Shown piece by piece: positions 9,266-20,308 of a stretch of DNA of 64,000 bases. Source of the DNA: Chrysopilus asiliformis (lineage: Eukaryota; Arthropoda; Insecta; Diptera; Rhagionidae). The DNA lies in NCBI GenBank assembly GCA_964034945.1, contig OZ035960.1:63541470-63605469 (forward strand), in the 5' to 3' direction. Positions within the stretch are counted from its first letter, which is position 1. Each line of letters begins with the position of its first letter. The notes under the pieces are model-generated. The model ran no database searches and was not told where the DNA came from. It saw only the letters and a program-made list of their open reading frames with translations. The position numbers and the translations under genes were made by a program.

Positions 9266-10506
9266 CGTGGCCTCCGAAATATACGGGCCTGTTGGTAGAT
9301 TTAATGACGTCATTCTCTACTACCTATCATGAAGCAATTAAAATAGTAAATTTTTTACTAATCTAGCAAGGTTTTAAAATAAACTACATTTGTGACTGAA
9401 AAAAATATTATTGATTTTATCTTGAATCGGAATTGAATCTACTTCATTATCTAAGTGATTGATTAAATTCTCTAATTTTGAAAAAAAACGCATTTTAATG
9501 ACTTTCCTAAAATAAACTTTACATTTTTCTCGCCATATATTTTACCGCGAACAAAAATTTTTTAGATCAAAGGAGGCGTTGATTGAAAATGATTTTTCAA
9601 CCCGCGGAAAATTATTGTTGAAACACATTTTGTAAAAAAAAGCTTAGAATCATATTCCTGCAGCAACCAATTTTTAAAATTATAATTATCTTTTTGAACG
9701 ATTATTGCAGCTAATGAGCTAATCTTGTCCTGCTCAATCCACTGGTCATGATGTGCCATGTCGATCCTTTTCTGATGTTGAAGTCTTCGACTTTCAGGAT
9801 CCGTTCGCTGTACCGGAAGTCTTGTGCTTAGGTACGCTGGGAGATTTGGGAAAATCGTCGGCACGGCGCCCTTTTTCAGCGTACATCTTTGGCGCTTCGC
9901 TGGCAGATCGTCCTTCTCCAATATATCCTCACGGATTATCAGTGATTCCTCGAAGTGTTTTTTTTAATTAATAAATCCGCGCGAGGAATATTTTTAATCA
10001 ATTTTCCCTTCAGAGTTTCGTCTTTCGGAAAGGAAAATAAATTATGATTTTTGTGCGTTGACTGACATTCCGGGACACAAGTTGGTGGCATTTCTAAAAA
10101 AAAACGAAAAATGAAACTCCATTAGAACAAAAATTTGCCGAAAAAACATTAATAACACTAATGTCGAATTTCACTCCACTTCCCGGCGTGTGAATGGGCT
10201 AATTTGAAGTAATTTTGCGAAATGTTCTGTGGGTGCCCCATTCATATATTGAATTATTTTTTAGTTAGTTCACTAAAATGCACAAAATTTTTAACACTTT
10301 CTTTTTCACATGTTCCTTAAGCTTTATTTTGAATTTTACTTACCGAAAAATCACTGAGAATGCCACTATTCTGCAAAAAAACGCGAACAAAAACGTTGAG
10401 TCTAACCGGTACAGCAAATGGCGCAAACTGATTTGACGTATCTGAAAGTGACGTCACACCTACTTCTTATGGTGTGGCCATAGGCCCGTATATTTCGGAG
10501 GCCACG
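9266..10506. mobile_element. P-superfamily-like TIR element with THAP remnant
   Basis: A perfect 25-bp TIR begins CGTGGCCTCCGAAATATACG at 9266 and is mirrored to 10506. The 7-bp direct repeat GTCCGCA flanks it (9259-9265 and 10507-10513). The interior carries a broken THAP domain on the minus strand (9562-10091). The length is 1241 bp, so most of the transposase gene is deleted. THAP plus a 7-8 bp TSD points to the P superfamily, although the CG start differs from the usual CA. Confidence 0.8.
9562..10091 (-). pseudogene. THAP-domain transposase N-terminal remnant
   Basis: The minus-strand ATG at 10091 opens MPPTCVPECQSTHKNHNLFS, then FPKDETLKGKLIKNIPRADL, and stops at 9939. A shifted frame continues EESLIIREDILEKDD and then RCTLKKGAVPTIFPNLPAYL, ending at 9562. 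The first frame has the Cys-x3-Cys pair and FPKD block of a THAP domain; the second has the closing AVPTIFP box. The Cys-x2-His-Phe segment that should join them is missing at the frame break, so a small deletion removed two zinc ligands. The domain cannot fold as is. No catalytic core is present downstream. Confidence 0.8.
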
Positions 10507-10513
10507 GTCCGCA

Positions 10514-10827
10514 TCAGTTTTGGTGCTCGGAGGCTCTTTTTGTTCTTCGTCTTTAACTAGTCGCTTCCCGAGCCATTATCCGTCGACGTTGCTATTTCGT
10601 GAGGCCAAAGAAGCTTTTCATTTTCTGACAGGAAATTTACTATAAATTTTTAGGAAGAAAACTTGTACTCACTTATTTCTGTTAGGTTTTCTCGGTGTTC
10701 CAGCAATTTTCCAGTCGATTAATCAGAACCTAAAAAGCAAATGTAATGAAAATATAAACAAAATGTATGTGAAATGATTGAAGAAAATCTCGAAAAAGAA
10801 AATTGAATTTTGTTAACATTTCCTTGT
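10514..10827. other. Sequence upstream of the nested Helitron cluster
   Basis: No gene is recognised. The last 20-30 bases (to 10827) read LLTFPCP in the frame that continues as PPETLLTYVAG after the Harbinger-like insertion, so the Helitron coding region seems to begin here. Its 5' terminus (TC) was not found. Confidence 0.4.
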
Positions 10828-11507
10828 CCAGGGGGCCTATTCTCGAAACGTCTCGGATTTTTCCGAAACGTTTGTGGTGCAGTGGAAAAAGACCTCTATA
10901 TGGTGTACGTACCGCCTATATTGCTCCAAATGGCGTCTCAAACATTACGAAGCAATTCACCACTTTACACGAAACCGCATTCTCGAACTTAGATTACGGA
11001 AATATCCGAAACATAACAAAACATTACGTTTCGGATCCATCCGAAACGTCCAGATGTTACTTTTCGCAAAACGTTTGTGTGCTTTGAGTTATCGTTTCGC
11101 GTCCGTTGTTTATTGTTATTCGATGCGGGCATAATTTTAATCGTGAATTTTGGTTTTAATTCACTTTATTTCTCCATTCTCGTATTATGAAATGGAAAAG
11201 TGGAAAAAACTGGAAAAATAAAATTCGTTCACGAAATTATCGCAAAAGAATGAAATACAAATAAAAAAAATTTCTATGAAAATTCGGTTATTCTCATTTA
11301 GGGTATTATACGATTGTCCCCTGGCAAATATTGCTTTCATTATTTGGTATTGAAATTTTTTATCCATAGAAAAAAAAACCGTACTCTGATAAAAAGAAAA
11401 CGTGAGAAAAAAATAATTATTCTTTTTTATTGAAATAGTCAAAAATTGATTTAGATTATTTCATGAATTTAACTGTTTTCGCAGTACTCTGTCAATGAGT
11501 AATCGAA

Positions 11508-11684
11508 ATGAGTGTTTCAACATCAATAGCTCAAAAAGAAGCGCTGCTCGATTTTCTCGAGCAAAATGAAAACTTACGAAAAGCAAAGTTCTCATCAAAT
11601 TTCACGAGGAAAACTGCGCAAGAGTTGTGGTCTCAGGCATCCGTGAAGAGCCAAGCAAATTCATCCATTCTAGAATTTTGCTAA
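11508..11684 (+). pseudogene. Myb/SANT-like DNA-binding domain fragment
   Basis: The 58-residue frame contains AQKEALLDFLEQNENLRKAK, then FTRKTAQELWSQAS, then a stop. The pattern (L..FLE.N..L..G.F....T...LW) matches the Myb/SANT-like trihelix domain (Myb_DNA-bind_5 / zeste type) found in the accessory protein of Harbinger elements. The third helix and the rest of the protein are missing. Its location in the 10831-14373 element suggests it is that element's second gene. Confidence 0.65.
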
Positions 11685-12426
11685 ATAGGGTTTTTTAAGA
11701 ACAATAACAAACGTTAAAATCACCAAATAAACAAAAATTACTCATAATACACTATTATTTACATTGAACACTAGTCAAATATTATTAATTATTATTAAAA
11801 TTAGTAAAGTATTGTTCCAATACGAGTCAAACACTAGTCAAAAATATAAACAAAACAAAACTAGTCAAATATTTTCATTTCTCTATTCTACGTACATTTC
11901 GGAATGAGGTGAATTTGGTGAATATAATTCCGAAACATAAATGTTTCGTTACCAGAATAGTGCTGTGACATCGAAAGAAAACATTGATGTTTGCAACATC
12001 GATGTTTTAAAAATTAAAACATCGAACCAAAAACATCGATGTTTTTGCAACATCGATGTTTTTTCAATAAATAAAGAACTTTTAAAAGTGGGTTAATAAA
12101 AGTCATTTTAAAGAAAAAAAAGGCTCTTTATTAAATATGTTAACTATTAGCAAAAAAACAACTGCCTCAAACTAATCCAATCCCCAATATTTATTATCTA
12201 CACTGTGTAGAAATAGAAGTTTGTCTATATGGTCCCCTGAAAGGCAACTTCTTTTAGTGCTGACAATATTTCCTGTAGCTGAAAAAAGCCTTTCAGATGG
12301 GGCCGAAGTAGTTATTACCGACAAATATTTTTTTGCGATTTTTAATAAAGGACAATTTTTGTTAGCGGATTTGCACCAAGCATCTAATGGAGATTCGTTT
12401 AGTCTGGCTACAGGACTCTTCAAGTA

Positions 12427-13729
12427 AAGGGTGGTTAAATTTTAAGGGCCGATGTTGATTTTGAATAAAACACGAATTATTTAGGAAATTATTGTCATTT
12501 CTTTTTATTATGATAATATTGCTATGGTTCAATTATGTATGGAACAAAATATCGGCCAAATGGCCGCCGCGACCTCGGCGGCACACCTCCATCCGATGGT
12601 CCAAATTTTCGATGACGCTGAGGCATAATTGAGGTTCTATGCCGTTAATGTGCCGAATTATCTCATCCTTTAGCTCTTGAATTGTTGCTGGCTTATCGAC
12701 GTACACATTTTCTTTCAAATAACCCCAAAGAAAGAAGTCCAACGGTGTCAAATCACATGATCTTGGCGGCCAATTGACATCGCCACCACGTGAGATAACA
12801 CGGCCATTAAATTTGTCGCGCAAAAGAGCGATTGTTTCGGTAGCTGTGTGGCAAGTGGCACCGTCCTGTTGAAACCACATAGTCCACATCCATATCTTCC
12901 AATTCGGGCCATAACAAGTTCGTTATCATCTCACGATAGCGAACACCATTCACAGTAACTGCCTGACCGGCCTTATTTTGGAAAAAATACGGCCCGATGA
13001 TGCCGCCAGCCCATAAACCGCACCAAACAGTCACTCTTTGTGGGTGCATTGGTTTTTCGACAATCACTCTTGGATTATCATTCGCCCAAATGCGGCTGTT
13101 CTGCTTATTGACGAATCCACTGAGGTGAAAATGTGCCTCATCACTGAAGATGATTTTCTTCGAAAATTGATCATCCACTGTTGCCATTTCTTGCCACCAT
13201 TCTGACCATTGACGACGCTTGAAATGGTCAAGAGGCTTTAGTTGTTGAGTCAATTGCACCTTCTAAGCGTGTAAATGCAAGTCTTTATGCATAATGTTCA
13301 TCAACGACGAGCGTGGGAGGTGCAATTGTTGGGCACGACGACGAGTTGAGGTGGACGGCTCTTCAGCCACACTATCGCGAACAGCAGCAATATTTTCTGC
13401 AGTACGAGCTGTACGAGCATGCACTGGTGTTTTCACATCTCCTACAGACCCGGTTTGCTCAAATTTTTGCACGATTTTTCCGATTGTACGCACATTTGGA
13501 CGATTAAATTGACCGAAAAAATCACGAAGTGCACGATATGCATTTTGATTTGAACGCCCATTTTCATAATAAGCCTGAATAACTTTAACGCGTTGCTCGA
13601 TTGTGTATCTTTCCATGGTTCAAATTGAGTTAGTCTGAAATTGAGAAATGTCAAATGAAATGCAGAAAAAAACTTGACGTTTAGGTGTGGTTCACATTCA
13701 ACATCGGCCCTTAAAATTTAACCACTCTT
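12427..13729 (-). mobile_element. Tc1/mariner-superfamily element
   Basis: TIR of about 33 bp beginning AAGGGTGGTTAAATTTTAAG (12427) and inverse at 13729 (AAGAGTGGTTAAATTTTAAG read inward). TSD TA at 12425-12426 and 13730-13731. Length 1303 bp with a near-complete transposase gene on the minus strand. It lies inside the hATC-coding part of the surrounding hAT element and is the innermost of four nested insertions. Confidence 0.95.
12533..13616 (-). pseudogene. Mariner-type transposase with one stop and one frameshift
   Basis: Starts MERYTIEQRVKVIQAYYENG at 13616: an N-terminal HTH (DUF4817 type), then a second HTH around RARTARTAENIAAVRD. Catalytic Asp 1 is in IIFSDEAHFHLSG, Asp 2 in WFQQDGATCH, and the third acid is Asp in SCDLTPLDFFLWGYLK, giving DDxD with 36 residues between the second and third by my count. 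A TAG at 13265-13263 (after LHLHA) is an in-frame stop, and a 1-base shift near 12885 precedes MWFQQDG. Combined length of about 350 residues is normal for the family. All three acids survive, so it is recently inactivated. Confidence 0.93.
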
Positions 13730-14376
13730 TATAATGAAAACACCGATGGCATTGTCATGTCACTCTCGTCCAACAAGTAATCAATACCCCTGACGCGTTT
13801 TTTTGACTTCCAGGTCTCTTCTACCATTTTGTGGTGGTCATCCCATAAACTGAAGGACTGTGCGTGTGCATCTGGAAAGTCCAAACAAAATTATTACTTA
13901 GTAGATTGCATAAAAATTGCATAGTACGACTAAATATATAATTAAATATCAAAAGCGGAATTCTTACCTTTTTCCTCATTTAGTTGAGCCACATCTGAAT
14001 CGGATGAAGAATCTTCTCTTTCTCTTATTTCAGTTTTCACTTCCTGTGAAAGTCGACGAATTGCAGAAGACAGCGCAGTCACACATACAAACCCTGGTAT
14101 GCAATTGCAGCGAGTATTTCTATACATCGAACACAAAACATCGGACACAAAACATCGATGTTATAAAAACATCGGAAAGAAAACATCGATGGTAAAAACA
14201 TCGATGTTTTGGAGAAAACATCGATGTTTTCAAAACATCGATGTCGATGTCACAGCACTATACCAGAATACGATCTTTCGAACGTTTCGGATTTGGATTA
14301 CGGAAAAAACATTTCGGCGAGATTCGTAATCCGTAACGTAACGAAAAATCCGAAACGTTTCGAGAATAGGCCCCCA

Positions 14377-17300
14377 GAAACACTTTTAACTTATGTGGCT
14401 GGAGCTAATCGGAAGTCCAAACAATTTCTACAGCATACAACTCATGCTTTCAAATGACATCGTTTGGAGCAGTGAATATTGTGAAATATGGTAATTTCAT
14501 GCCTACATTCAAAGTCCAAAGACAAGTGTATCATCAGATTGGTTCACTTCTTCCTGCGCCCGAAGAAGATGCACAGTTTTTGCAAATATATTTCATGGAT
14601 AATATCGAGGAAGAGATTGATCGACGATGTGCATTTATGACGTTTTCGACTGGCAGATTCAGGGCAGATTCAGAGCACGCTCTACCCCAGTTTAGAGCAA
14701 GGTATTTCGAGCAGATCTCGAGTAGATTTCGAGCACCTCTGCTTGGGAGTCGAGCATTTCTCAAAGAACAAGAAGAAGCATAAAACAAATTAAAATTAAT
14801 TTTGATATATTCCCCTTAAGTTGACACTGCACTAATATATTTCTGACCAAATGAAATTCTTCTTTACTAGATGAAGAAGAATCCAAGAAATCAAAATCAT
14901 AAATATCTTCCATTTACGATTCCACACGATTTTGTTAGCCTTAACCTCAAAAGAGCAACTCAAATCTGACTACATTAGGCAGATCACAAAATTGCTCGAA
15001 AATGCTCTTTTAGTGCTCGCATACGGAGTACTTGCGTCACTCGAACACGTAACTCTTTTTCGAGCGATCAAAAAATCTCAGTCGAACACAAGATCTCAGA
15101 GTGAGCAAATTTAGAGCAACTTCAGAGCAAAAAGAGCATGCCAGTCGAAAACGCCATTAGTGTAACAACAGATCGGAAAATTATTGCTGAATTACGAGCA
15201 TTATTCCACGAGCACAACTGTTTGGTCCGAGATTTCAAATCCGCATTAGAGAATGTAACAGCGGATGACTTGAAAGTCATTATCAGGGCAGACAAGACGC
15301 CGTTGAATGAGCATGAAAGACGCTTCAATGCTTCAGCGGCCCCTAAAGTAGCAGCTGTAATTGTCGGAACAGAGATTAACCGGCCAGATATTGTTATAAG
15401 CAGACGAGATCAAACCAAGCAACATGTTGCTGAAACACACCGATCGTACGATGCACTTCAATATCCAATACTGTTTCCGCGTGGAGAAGACGGATATAAT
15501 CTCGAATTGCATCAAACTCATCCCGTCACAGTTGCTACGACAACGAAAAAAATCAGTTGTATGGATTTTTATGCATATCGTATCATGATTCGAGAACAAC
15601 AATCTAACCACACCCTAAAGTCTCGTCAACTTTCCAACAATTCATCTTAGATATGTACACTAAAGTCGAAAGCGAATGATTGAATTACATTCGTTACAAT
15701 CAATCGAAGCTTTGAGTCGAACAGTATATTCATTTGCGAGAAGCAATTGCGAAGGATGGAACATTTACTGACATTGGACAAAAGGTTATACTTCCGGCTT
15801 CGTATACTGGAAGTCCAAGACACATGCACGAATATGCTCAGGATGCTCTGACATATCGCTCACCGAGTGCAATAGTAGCACAACTCAAAAACCAAATTTG
15901 AACTGTGAACGTCATTATGAATAAAATTCAACGCTCTACGATTTTGTAAAATTGGCAGATCGACATCTCTTCTCAATTCCGAAAGATGACGATAGTGCTA
16001 TTAAACTTTCGTCGCTTTTCTACCAAATTGAAAAAATGCATGATTTTTAATCGCTTATATCTCGAAATTTGAAAAAAAATGACTTTTGCAGCCGGTGAGC
16101 GATATATTCGCAAGTATGGACGTCCAGATCTTTTCATCACGTTCACATGCAATCCATCTTCGGCAGAAATCAAAGATTTACTTCTGCCTGACCAGCAACC
16201 ATCCCATCGGCATGACCTCACAGCGAGAATTTTCAAACAAAAATTGATACGCTTTATCGATCTCATCACTAACAGCCATATATACGGAGAAACTCGTTGC
16301 TGGATGTATTCGATTGAATGGCAGAAAAGAGGTCTACCACATGCCCATCTCTTAATTTGGTGGTTGAAAAAATTGTTCCTCCTCAAATTGACGATATCAT
16401 TACTGTTGAGCTGCCCGACCCAGAAGAAGATCCAGAATTTTTTAAAATGGTCAAAAACATATGATTCACGGACCTTGTGGTCAAGTGTGTCAGACATACA
16501 GAGAAGCATGTTTCAAACTTGGTTTGCTTGAAGATGATCAACATTGGGACAATACATTGACAGAAGCATCTGAAACCCGTAATGCTCACCAAATACGAAC
16601 TCTTTTGACAACCTGTGCGCCTTCTGGTCCCAAAGATCTATGGGAAAAACACAAAGAGAGTATGAGCGAAGACATACTTCTCCGAGCACGCAGAAACAAC
16701 CCCGGTCTAGATGTACAGTATTCGGAAGACATTTTCAATGAAGCACTGATATCACTTGAGGATATGTGTATGTCGATTAACAACAAAATCCTCAATCAGC
16801 TTGGACTATTTTCACCGGTACGTGACAGAAACGATGTTGTCGATAGAGACGTATTGCGAGAAAAACAATATGACGTCGATGCGCTACAAGTTTATGTTGA
16901 GGCTTAGAAAAGGCGCTTAACAAACGATCAACGACTCGTTTACGACACAGTTATGGAGCATGTACGAAGCGGAAATGGTGGACTTCTTTTTCTTGATGCA
17001 CCAGGAGGCACAGGAAAAACATATCTACTCAATTTGATACTCGCCGAAATTCGAATGAAGCATGAGATTGCTCTGGCTGTAACATCATCTGGGATTGCAG
17101 TAACGCTACTTGATGGAGGACGCACGGCGCATTCGGCTCTCAAACTGCCATTGAATTTAAATGTAGCTGCAGATCCTCTTTGCAACATTGGAAAAACATC
17201 TGGAATGGCAACTGTATTGAAAACATGCCAAATGATTATTTGGGATGAATATACCATGGCCCATAAGAAAGGACTTGAGGCACTTGATCGTACTCTGCGA

Positions 17301-18268
17301 GATTTTCGAAGCGATGAATGTCAAATGGGCGGAGCTCTGATATTGCTCGCCGGTGATTTCCGTCAAACTTTGCCCGTCATTCCAAGATCAACACCAGCAG
17401 ACGAGCTGAACGCATGCCTGAAGAGTTCGTCTCTCTGGCGACATGTGAAGAAAATTACAATGTCGACCAATATGCGTGTACATTTATTTGGAGATGTTTC
17501 TGCACAAACCAAGTAACTTTTGGATATTGCCAAGTAACTTTTGGATAAGGGCGACGGCAAACTTCTAGTTATTCCTGAAACGCAGGAGATATCGTTCCCA
17601 CTGAACTTCTGTCAACTTCAGTCATCAATTGAAGATCTTGAAAATAAGGGTTTCCCGACGTCAATCGAGTTGATAATAACATTCAATTAAAAATGATGAC
17701 GTCAATCGAGTTAATAATAACATTCAATTAAAAATTCCTGGTACGGTTACGAAATACAAATCCATTGAGACAGTTACAGAAGAGGATCAAGCTGTTAATT
17801 ATTCAGTAGAATTTCTCAATTCATTGGAGCCTGTTGGAATGCCACCGCACATATTGTCATTGAAAGTTGGCTCACCAATACTTCTTCTTCGGAATATCAA
17901 CACGCCAAAGTTGTGCAACGGAACCAGACTCCGTTAAAAAACTGATGCCGAATGTGATTGAAGTAACAAGTATTAACGGCAAATGTAAAGGAGACGATGT
18001 GTTGATTCCGCGCATTCTAATGATTCCCACTGATTTGCCCTTCACATTTAAACGACTACAGTTTCCTGTGCGTCTTGCTTTCGCGATGACAATCAACAAA
18101 GCTCAAGGACAGTCACTGCGCGTTGCCGGATTAAATTTAGAAAATCCATGTTTTTCGCATTGTCAACTATATGTTGCTTGCTCCAGAGTAGGAACTCCAA
18201 AAACTCTGTACATCTATGCACCAAATCAGAAAAGCAAAAATATTTTTTATCCCCTCGCGTTACGCTAA
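14377..18268 (+). pseudogene. Helitron Rep/helicase (RepHel), multiply disrupted
   Basis: Fragments in order: PPETLLTYVAGANRKSKQFL and MTSFGAVNIVKYGNFMPTFK (14378-14636). After a MITE come TDRKIIAELRALFHEHN and RSYDALQYPILFPRGEDGY with SCMDFYAYRIMIRE (15158-15640), then a shift. PASYTGSPRHMHEYAQDAL (about 15790-15850) is followed by a 230-bp foreign or decayed stretch, then YGRPDLFITFTCNPSSAEI and RGLPHAHLLIW (HUH motif HAH). A large deletion joins MIHGPCG directly to TYREACFKLGLLEDD. The helicase has GGTGKTY (Walker A, about 17005), MIIWDEYTM (Walker B) and SGDFRQ-type AGDFRQTLPVIPRS. It ends RLAFAMTINKAQGQSLRVAG and LYVACSRVGTPKTLYIYAP. Two short tandem duplications (17506-17548 and about 17658-17735) and several stops are present. 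Confidence 0.92.
14637..15157. mobile_element. Small TIR element splitting the Helitron Rep gene
   Basis: The termini ATGACGTTTTCGACTGGCA (14637) and the inverse of ATGGCGTTTTCGACTGGCA (ending 15157) differ by one base. The Helitron frame reads RRCAF before it and ISVTTDRKIIAEL after it. The 521-bp interior has many scattered GAGCA / TGCTC motifs and no coding sequence. No TSD is clear. Confidence 0.75.
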
Positions 18269-18573
18269 ATGTTATCATTAGTTTGAATTACTTTAAGTTG
18301 GTACAATTATATAGCGTCTGGAATAGTCAAAAATATTGTTCATTCAAGTTAATTATTAAAAAAATGTATATAGCTCATCATCAATTTATACCAATAAAAA
18401 TAATAGAATCTCGTTGTCAGGAACAAGGCTTTAGCTATGTTAGATTTTCAAAATTCGAAACGGAAGGTCCTGTAAGGATAACGTTTTTCCCAAAACTTTT
18501 TAAGTTATTTATGGTTTTTGGCATTCTAAAATTTATACAAAAAACTTTAAGCTGGCAACAAAGGGTCTGCTAG

Positions 18574-18761
18574 TATTATCTATAAGTGGCTAAAAGAAAA
18601 TTTGTAAAATTCCACAATTAATTCTAAAACTTGTCATTTCGGAGTGAAGGGCATTTACACTATGCTTACCTGAATATGCCTTTTGTGAATTTGATAAAAT
18701 ATTACACTCATTTTAATAGAAAAAAGCTTCAACTAAAATAAATACCTTTATTTTTTTTCAG
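18574..18761. other. Intron tail before the Rsu1 exon
   Basis: The sequence between the Helitron 3' end and the splice acceptor. It ends in a pyrimidine tract TTTATTTTTTTTCAG at 18747-18761, a good 3' splice site. The rest is plain AT-rich intron. Confidence 0.7.
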
Positions 18762-19541
18762 TGAATTTGGAATTTGTAACAAGAATAACTTTAAGTCACA
18801 ATCGAATATCTCAAGTTCCGCCTGGTATTGCAAATTTAATTAACTTAGAAATACTGAATTTGGCTAATAACCAGATTCGTGAACTGCCTATATCAATTTC
18901 GTCCATGCCTAAATTGAGAATTTTAAATGTTTCCATTAATCGTTTGAACTGTTTGCCACGTGGTTTTGGAGCATTTCCGGTTCTAGAAATTTTGGATTTA
19001 TCATACAATAATTTGAATGAACATGCTTTACCTGGAAATTTTTTTATGATGGAGACATTGAGAGCTCTATATTTGGGCGATAATGATTTCGAAAGATTAC
19101 CCCCTGAAATAAAGAATTTGAAAAATCTTGAAATATTGGGATTAAGAGATAATGACTTACTGGATATTCCACATGACATTAGTGAACTACGACGGCTACG
19201 TGAGCTTCATATACAAAATAATCGGTTAACAGTTTTACCACCAGAAATTGCTAATTTAGATTTGCTTGGCAGCAAATCAGTTTTGAAAATGGAAGAAAAT
19301 CCCTGGGTTACTCCAATTGCTGAGCAATATTTAGTCGGAATTAATCATGTTATCGATTATTTAAAAACTGAAACATACAAGATGTAAGTATTTTGTATAT
19401 AAATTTAAATAAAATATAGTTATAATAGTTATAAATCAAAACGATTTCAGTTTATATAACCGCCATATCCAAGCTGGAAGAGTTGGAATAGGTTCACCAA
19501 AATCTGAAAAAAGCAAAAAGGCTTCCAGAGCTGGATCCTGA
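18762..19541 (+). CDS. Rsu1: Ras suppressor protein 1 homologue, last two exons (partial)
   Basis: Exons 18762-19383 and 19451-19541, joined over a 67-bp intron (GTAAGT to TTTCAG). The exon begins with two bases completing a codon, then NLEFVTRITLSHNRISQVPP. About seven LRRs of the LPxxIxxLxxLxxLxLxxN type follow, then the C-terminal cap KMEENPWVTPIAEQYLVGI and TETYK, continuing in the last exon as LYNRHIQAGRVG to a basic tail and TGA at 19541. This fits RSU1 (icarus in Drosophila), a small LRR protein that binds the LIM protein PINCH in the integrin-linked kinase adhesion complex and was first found as a suppressor of Ras transformation. About 237 residues are seen; the N-terminal 35-45 residues must lie on an upstream exon, not found in the TE-filled intron. 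No frameshift or stop, so the gene is probably functional. Confidence 0.93.
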
Positions 19542-20241
19542 ATGATTAATTTAACACAACTATAAGTCAATTGTGACTATAATTCAATGTTTTTGCAGTA
19601 ACACATAAAAAAAATTTAAGTTTATTAAATCTACTAAAACTTCTTAACACATTTGAAGTATGATCGCTTTATGACTAAAATATAATGTACATGATTTCAT
19701 TATGACTAAAATATATGTTCTGTTTTCGTGTTTATTTTAGGTTTTTTTTGTACCTATATTGGACTTTTTTTTATAAACTAGTACAATATAAAACACGTTA
19801 GTGGCGGTGTCTGGGATTTAATATATAAAATGTTTAAGAATAGGTATATAATTTCATCAGTTTTAGGGTGTCCAATTCTACCCACTACAGGAAAACACCC
19901 TTCCGAAAAAGTTTTACAAAAAAATATGTCAAACCAAAACCAAAAAAAAAAAAATGGGAACTACATTGACTTTTATTTCTACTGTTCCCTGAAACACCAC
20001 TGTGAACTTATTTTGTTTACCAGTTTTAAATAAAAGATGTCCAGCCTTTGGAGAAAAACTTCATTCGTCAAATACATACATGGCGATTTCAAAGATTTTC
20101 CACTTTAACAATGGACTAGGGGATGTGCCCCGAACCGCTTCACATCAGTACGACCAAATACATTTTTGCCATCAGTACGACCAAATACATCGATTTATGT
20201 CAATAATTTTGAGAAAATCTAAAATTACAAAAATTCCCATA
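19542..20241 (+). other. Rsu1 3' UTR and flank
   Basis: AT-rich and free of recognisable genes. AATAAA at about 20029-20034 is a candidate polyadenylation signal, with other AT-rich variants nearer the stop. The short direct repeat CATCAGTACGACCAAATACAT at about 20144-20190 precedes the Helitron 5' end. Confidence 0.5.
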
Positions 20242-20273
20242 TCTATATATATAAAAATGGATGTTTGTCTGTT

Positions 20274-20308
<35 letters not shown>

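Larger units (their letters stand above)
12172..14148 (-). pseudogene. hAT transposase (ZBED-like), deleted and split
   Basis: Read on the minus strand in three parts. (1) About 14148-13968, ending in EVKTEIREREDSSSDSDVAQ and LNEEK. (2) A 96-bp intron (13967-13872, GTAAG to CCAG) leads into DAHAQSFSLWDDHHKMVEE and GIDYLLDE. (3) After the mariner (12427-13729), 12424-12172 encodes PLLKIAKKYLSVITTSAPSE and RLFSATGNIVSTKRSCLS, then DKLLFLHS and a stop. Part 3 is the hAT C-terminal dimerisation domain (hATC, SAPSERLFS). The BED finger and most of the RNase-H-like catalytic core are gone. Confidence 0.88.
11958..14260. mobile_element. hAT element, itself interrupted by a mariner
   Basis: TIRs TAGTGCTGTGACATCG at 11958 and the exact inverse at 14245-14260, flanked by the 8-bp TSD TACCAGAA (11950-11957 and 14261-14268). 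Both subterminal regions hold many copies of the palindrome ACATCGATGT, likely transposase-binding sites. Without the mariner the element is about 1 kb, so much of its transposase gene is deleted. Confidence 0.93.
10831..14373. mobile_element. Harbinger-like TIR element inside the Helitron
   Basis: Termini GGGGGCCTATTCTCGAAACG (10831) and the inverse of GGGCCTATTCTCGAAACG (ending about 14373) define the element, with more GTTTCGGAT motifs further in. A 3-bp repeat CCA flanks it (10828-10830 and 14374-14376). Removing the insert and one CCA rejoins the Helitron frame (FPCP to PPETLL). A Myb/SANT-like exon at 11508 supports a PIF/Harbinger-type element, although the TSD is not the usual TWA. 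A hAT element (11958-14260) sits inside, so the element proper is about 1.24 kb. Confidence 0.7.
10800..18573 (+). mobile_element. Decayed autonomous Helitron
   Basis: Contains Helitron_like_N (Rep) and PIF1-type helicase sequence ending at a YPLALR stop (18268), then about 300 bp of 3' sequence ending GGGTCTGCTAG at 18573, followed by T. CTRR before T is the Helitron 3' signature. The 3' region (about 18420-18560) is closely related to both ends of the non-autonomous copy at 20242-21805. The 5' terminus was not found, and the left limit given is only where coding similarity begins. Insertions at 10831-14373, 14637-15157 and about 15850-16080 interrupt it. Confidence 0.85.

Noticed and set aside
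10803..11134. Open frames at the left end of the Harbinger-like element
   Set aside because: They read through TIR-proximal CGAAACG repeats and give no recognisable protein.
18148..18573. A 141-residue frame at the Helitron end
   Set aside because: Overlaps the RepHel C terminus in another frame and then reads the non-coding Helitron 3' region.
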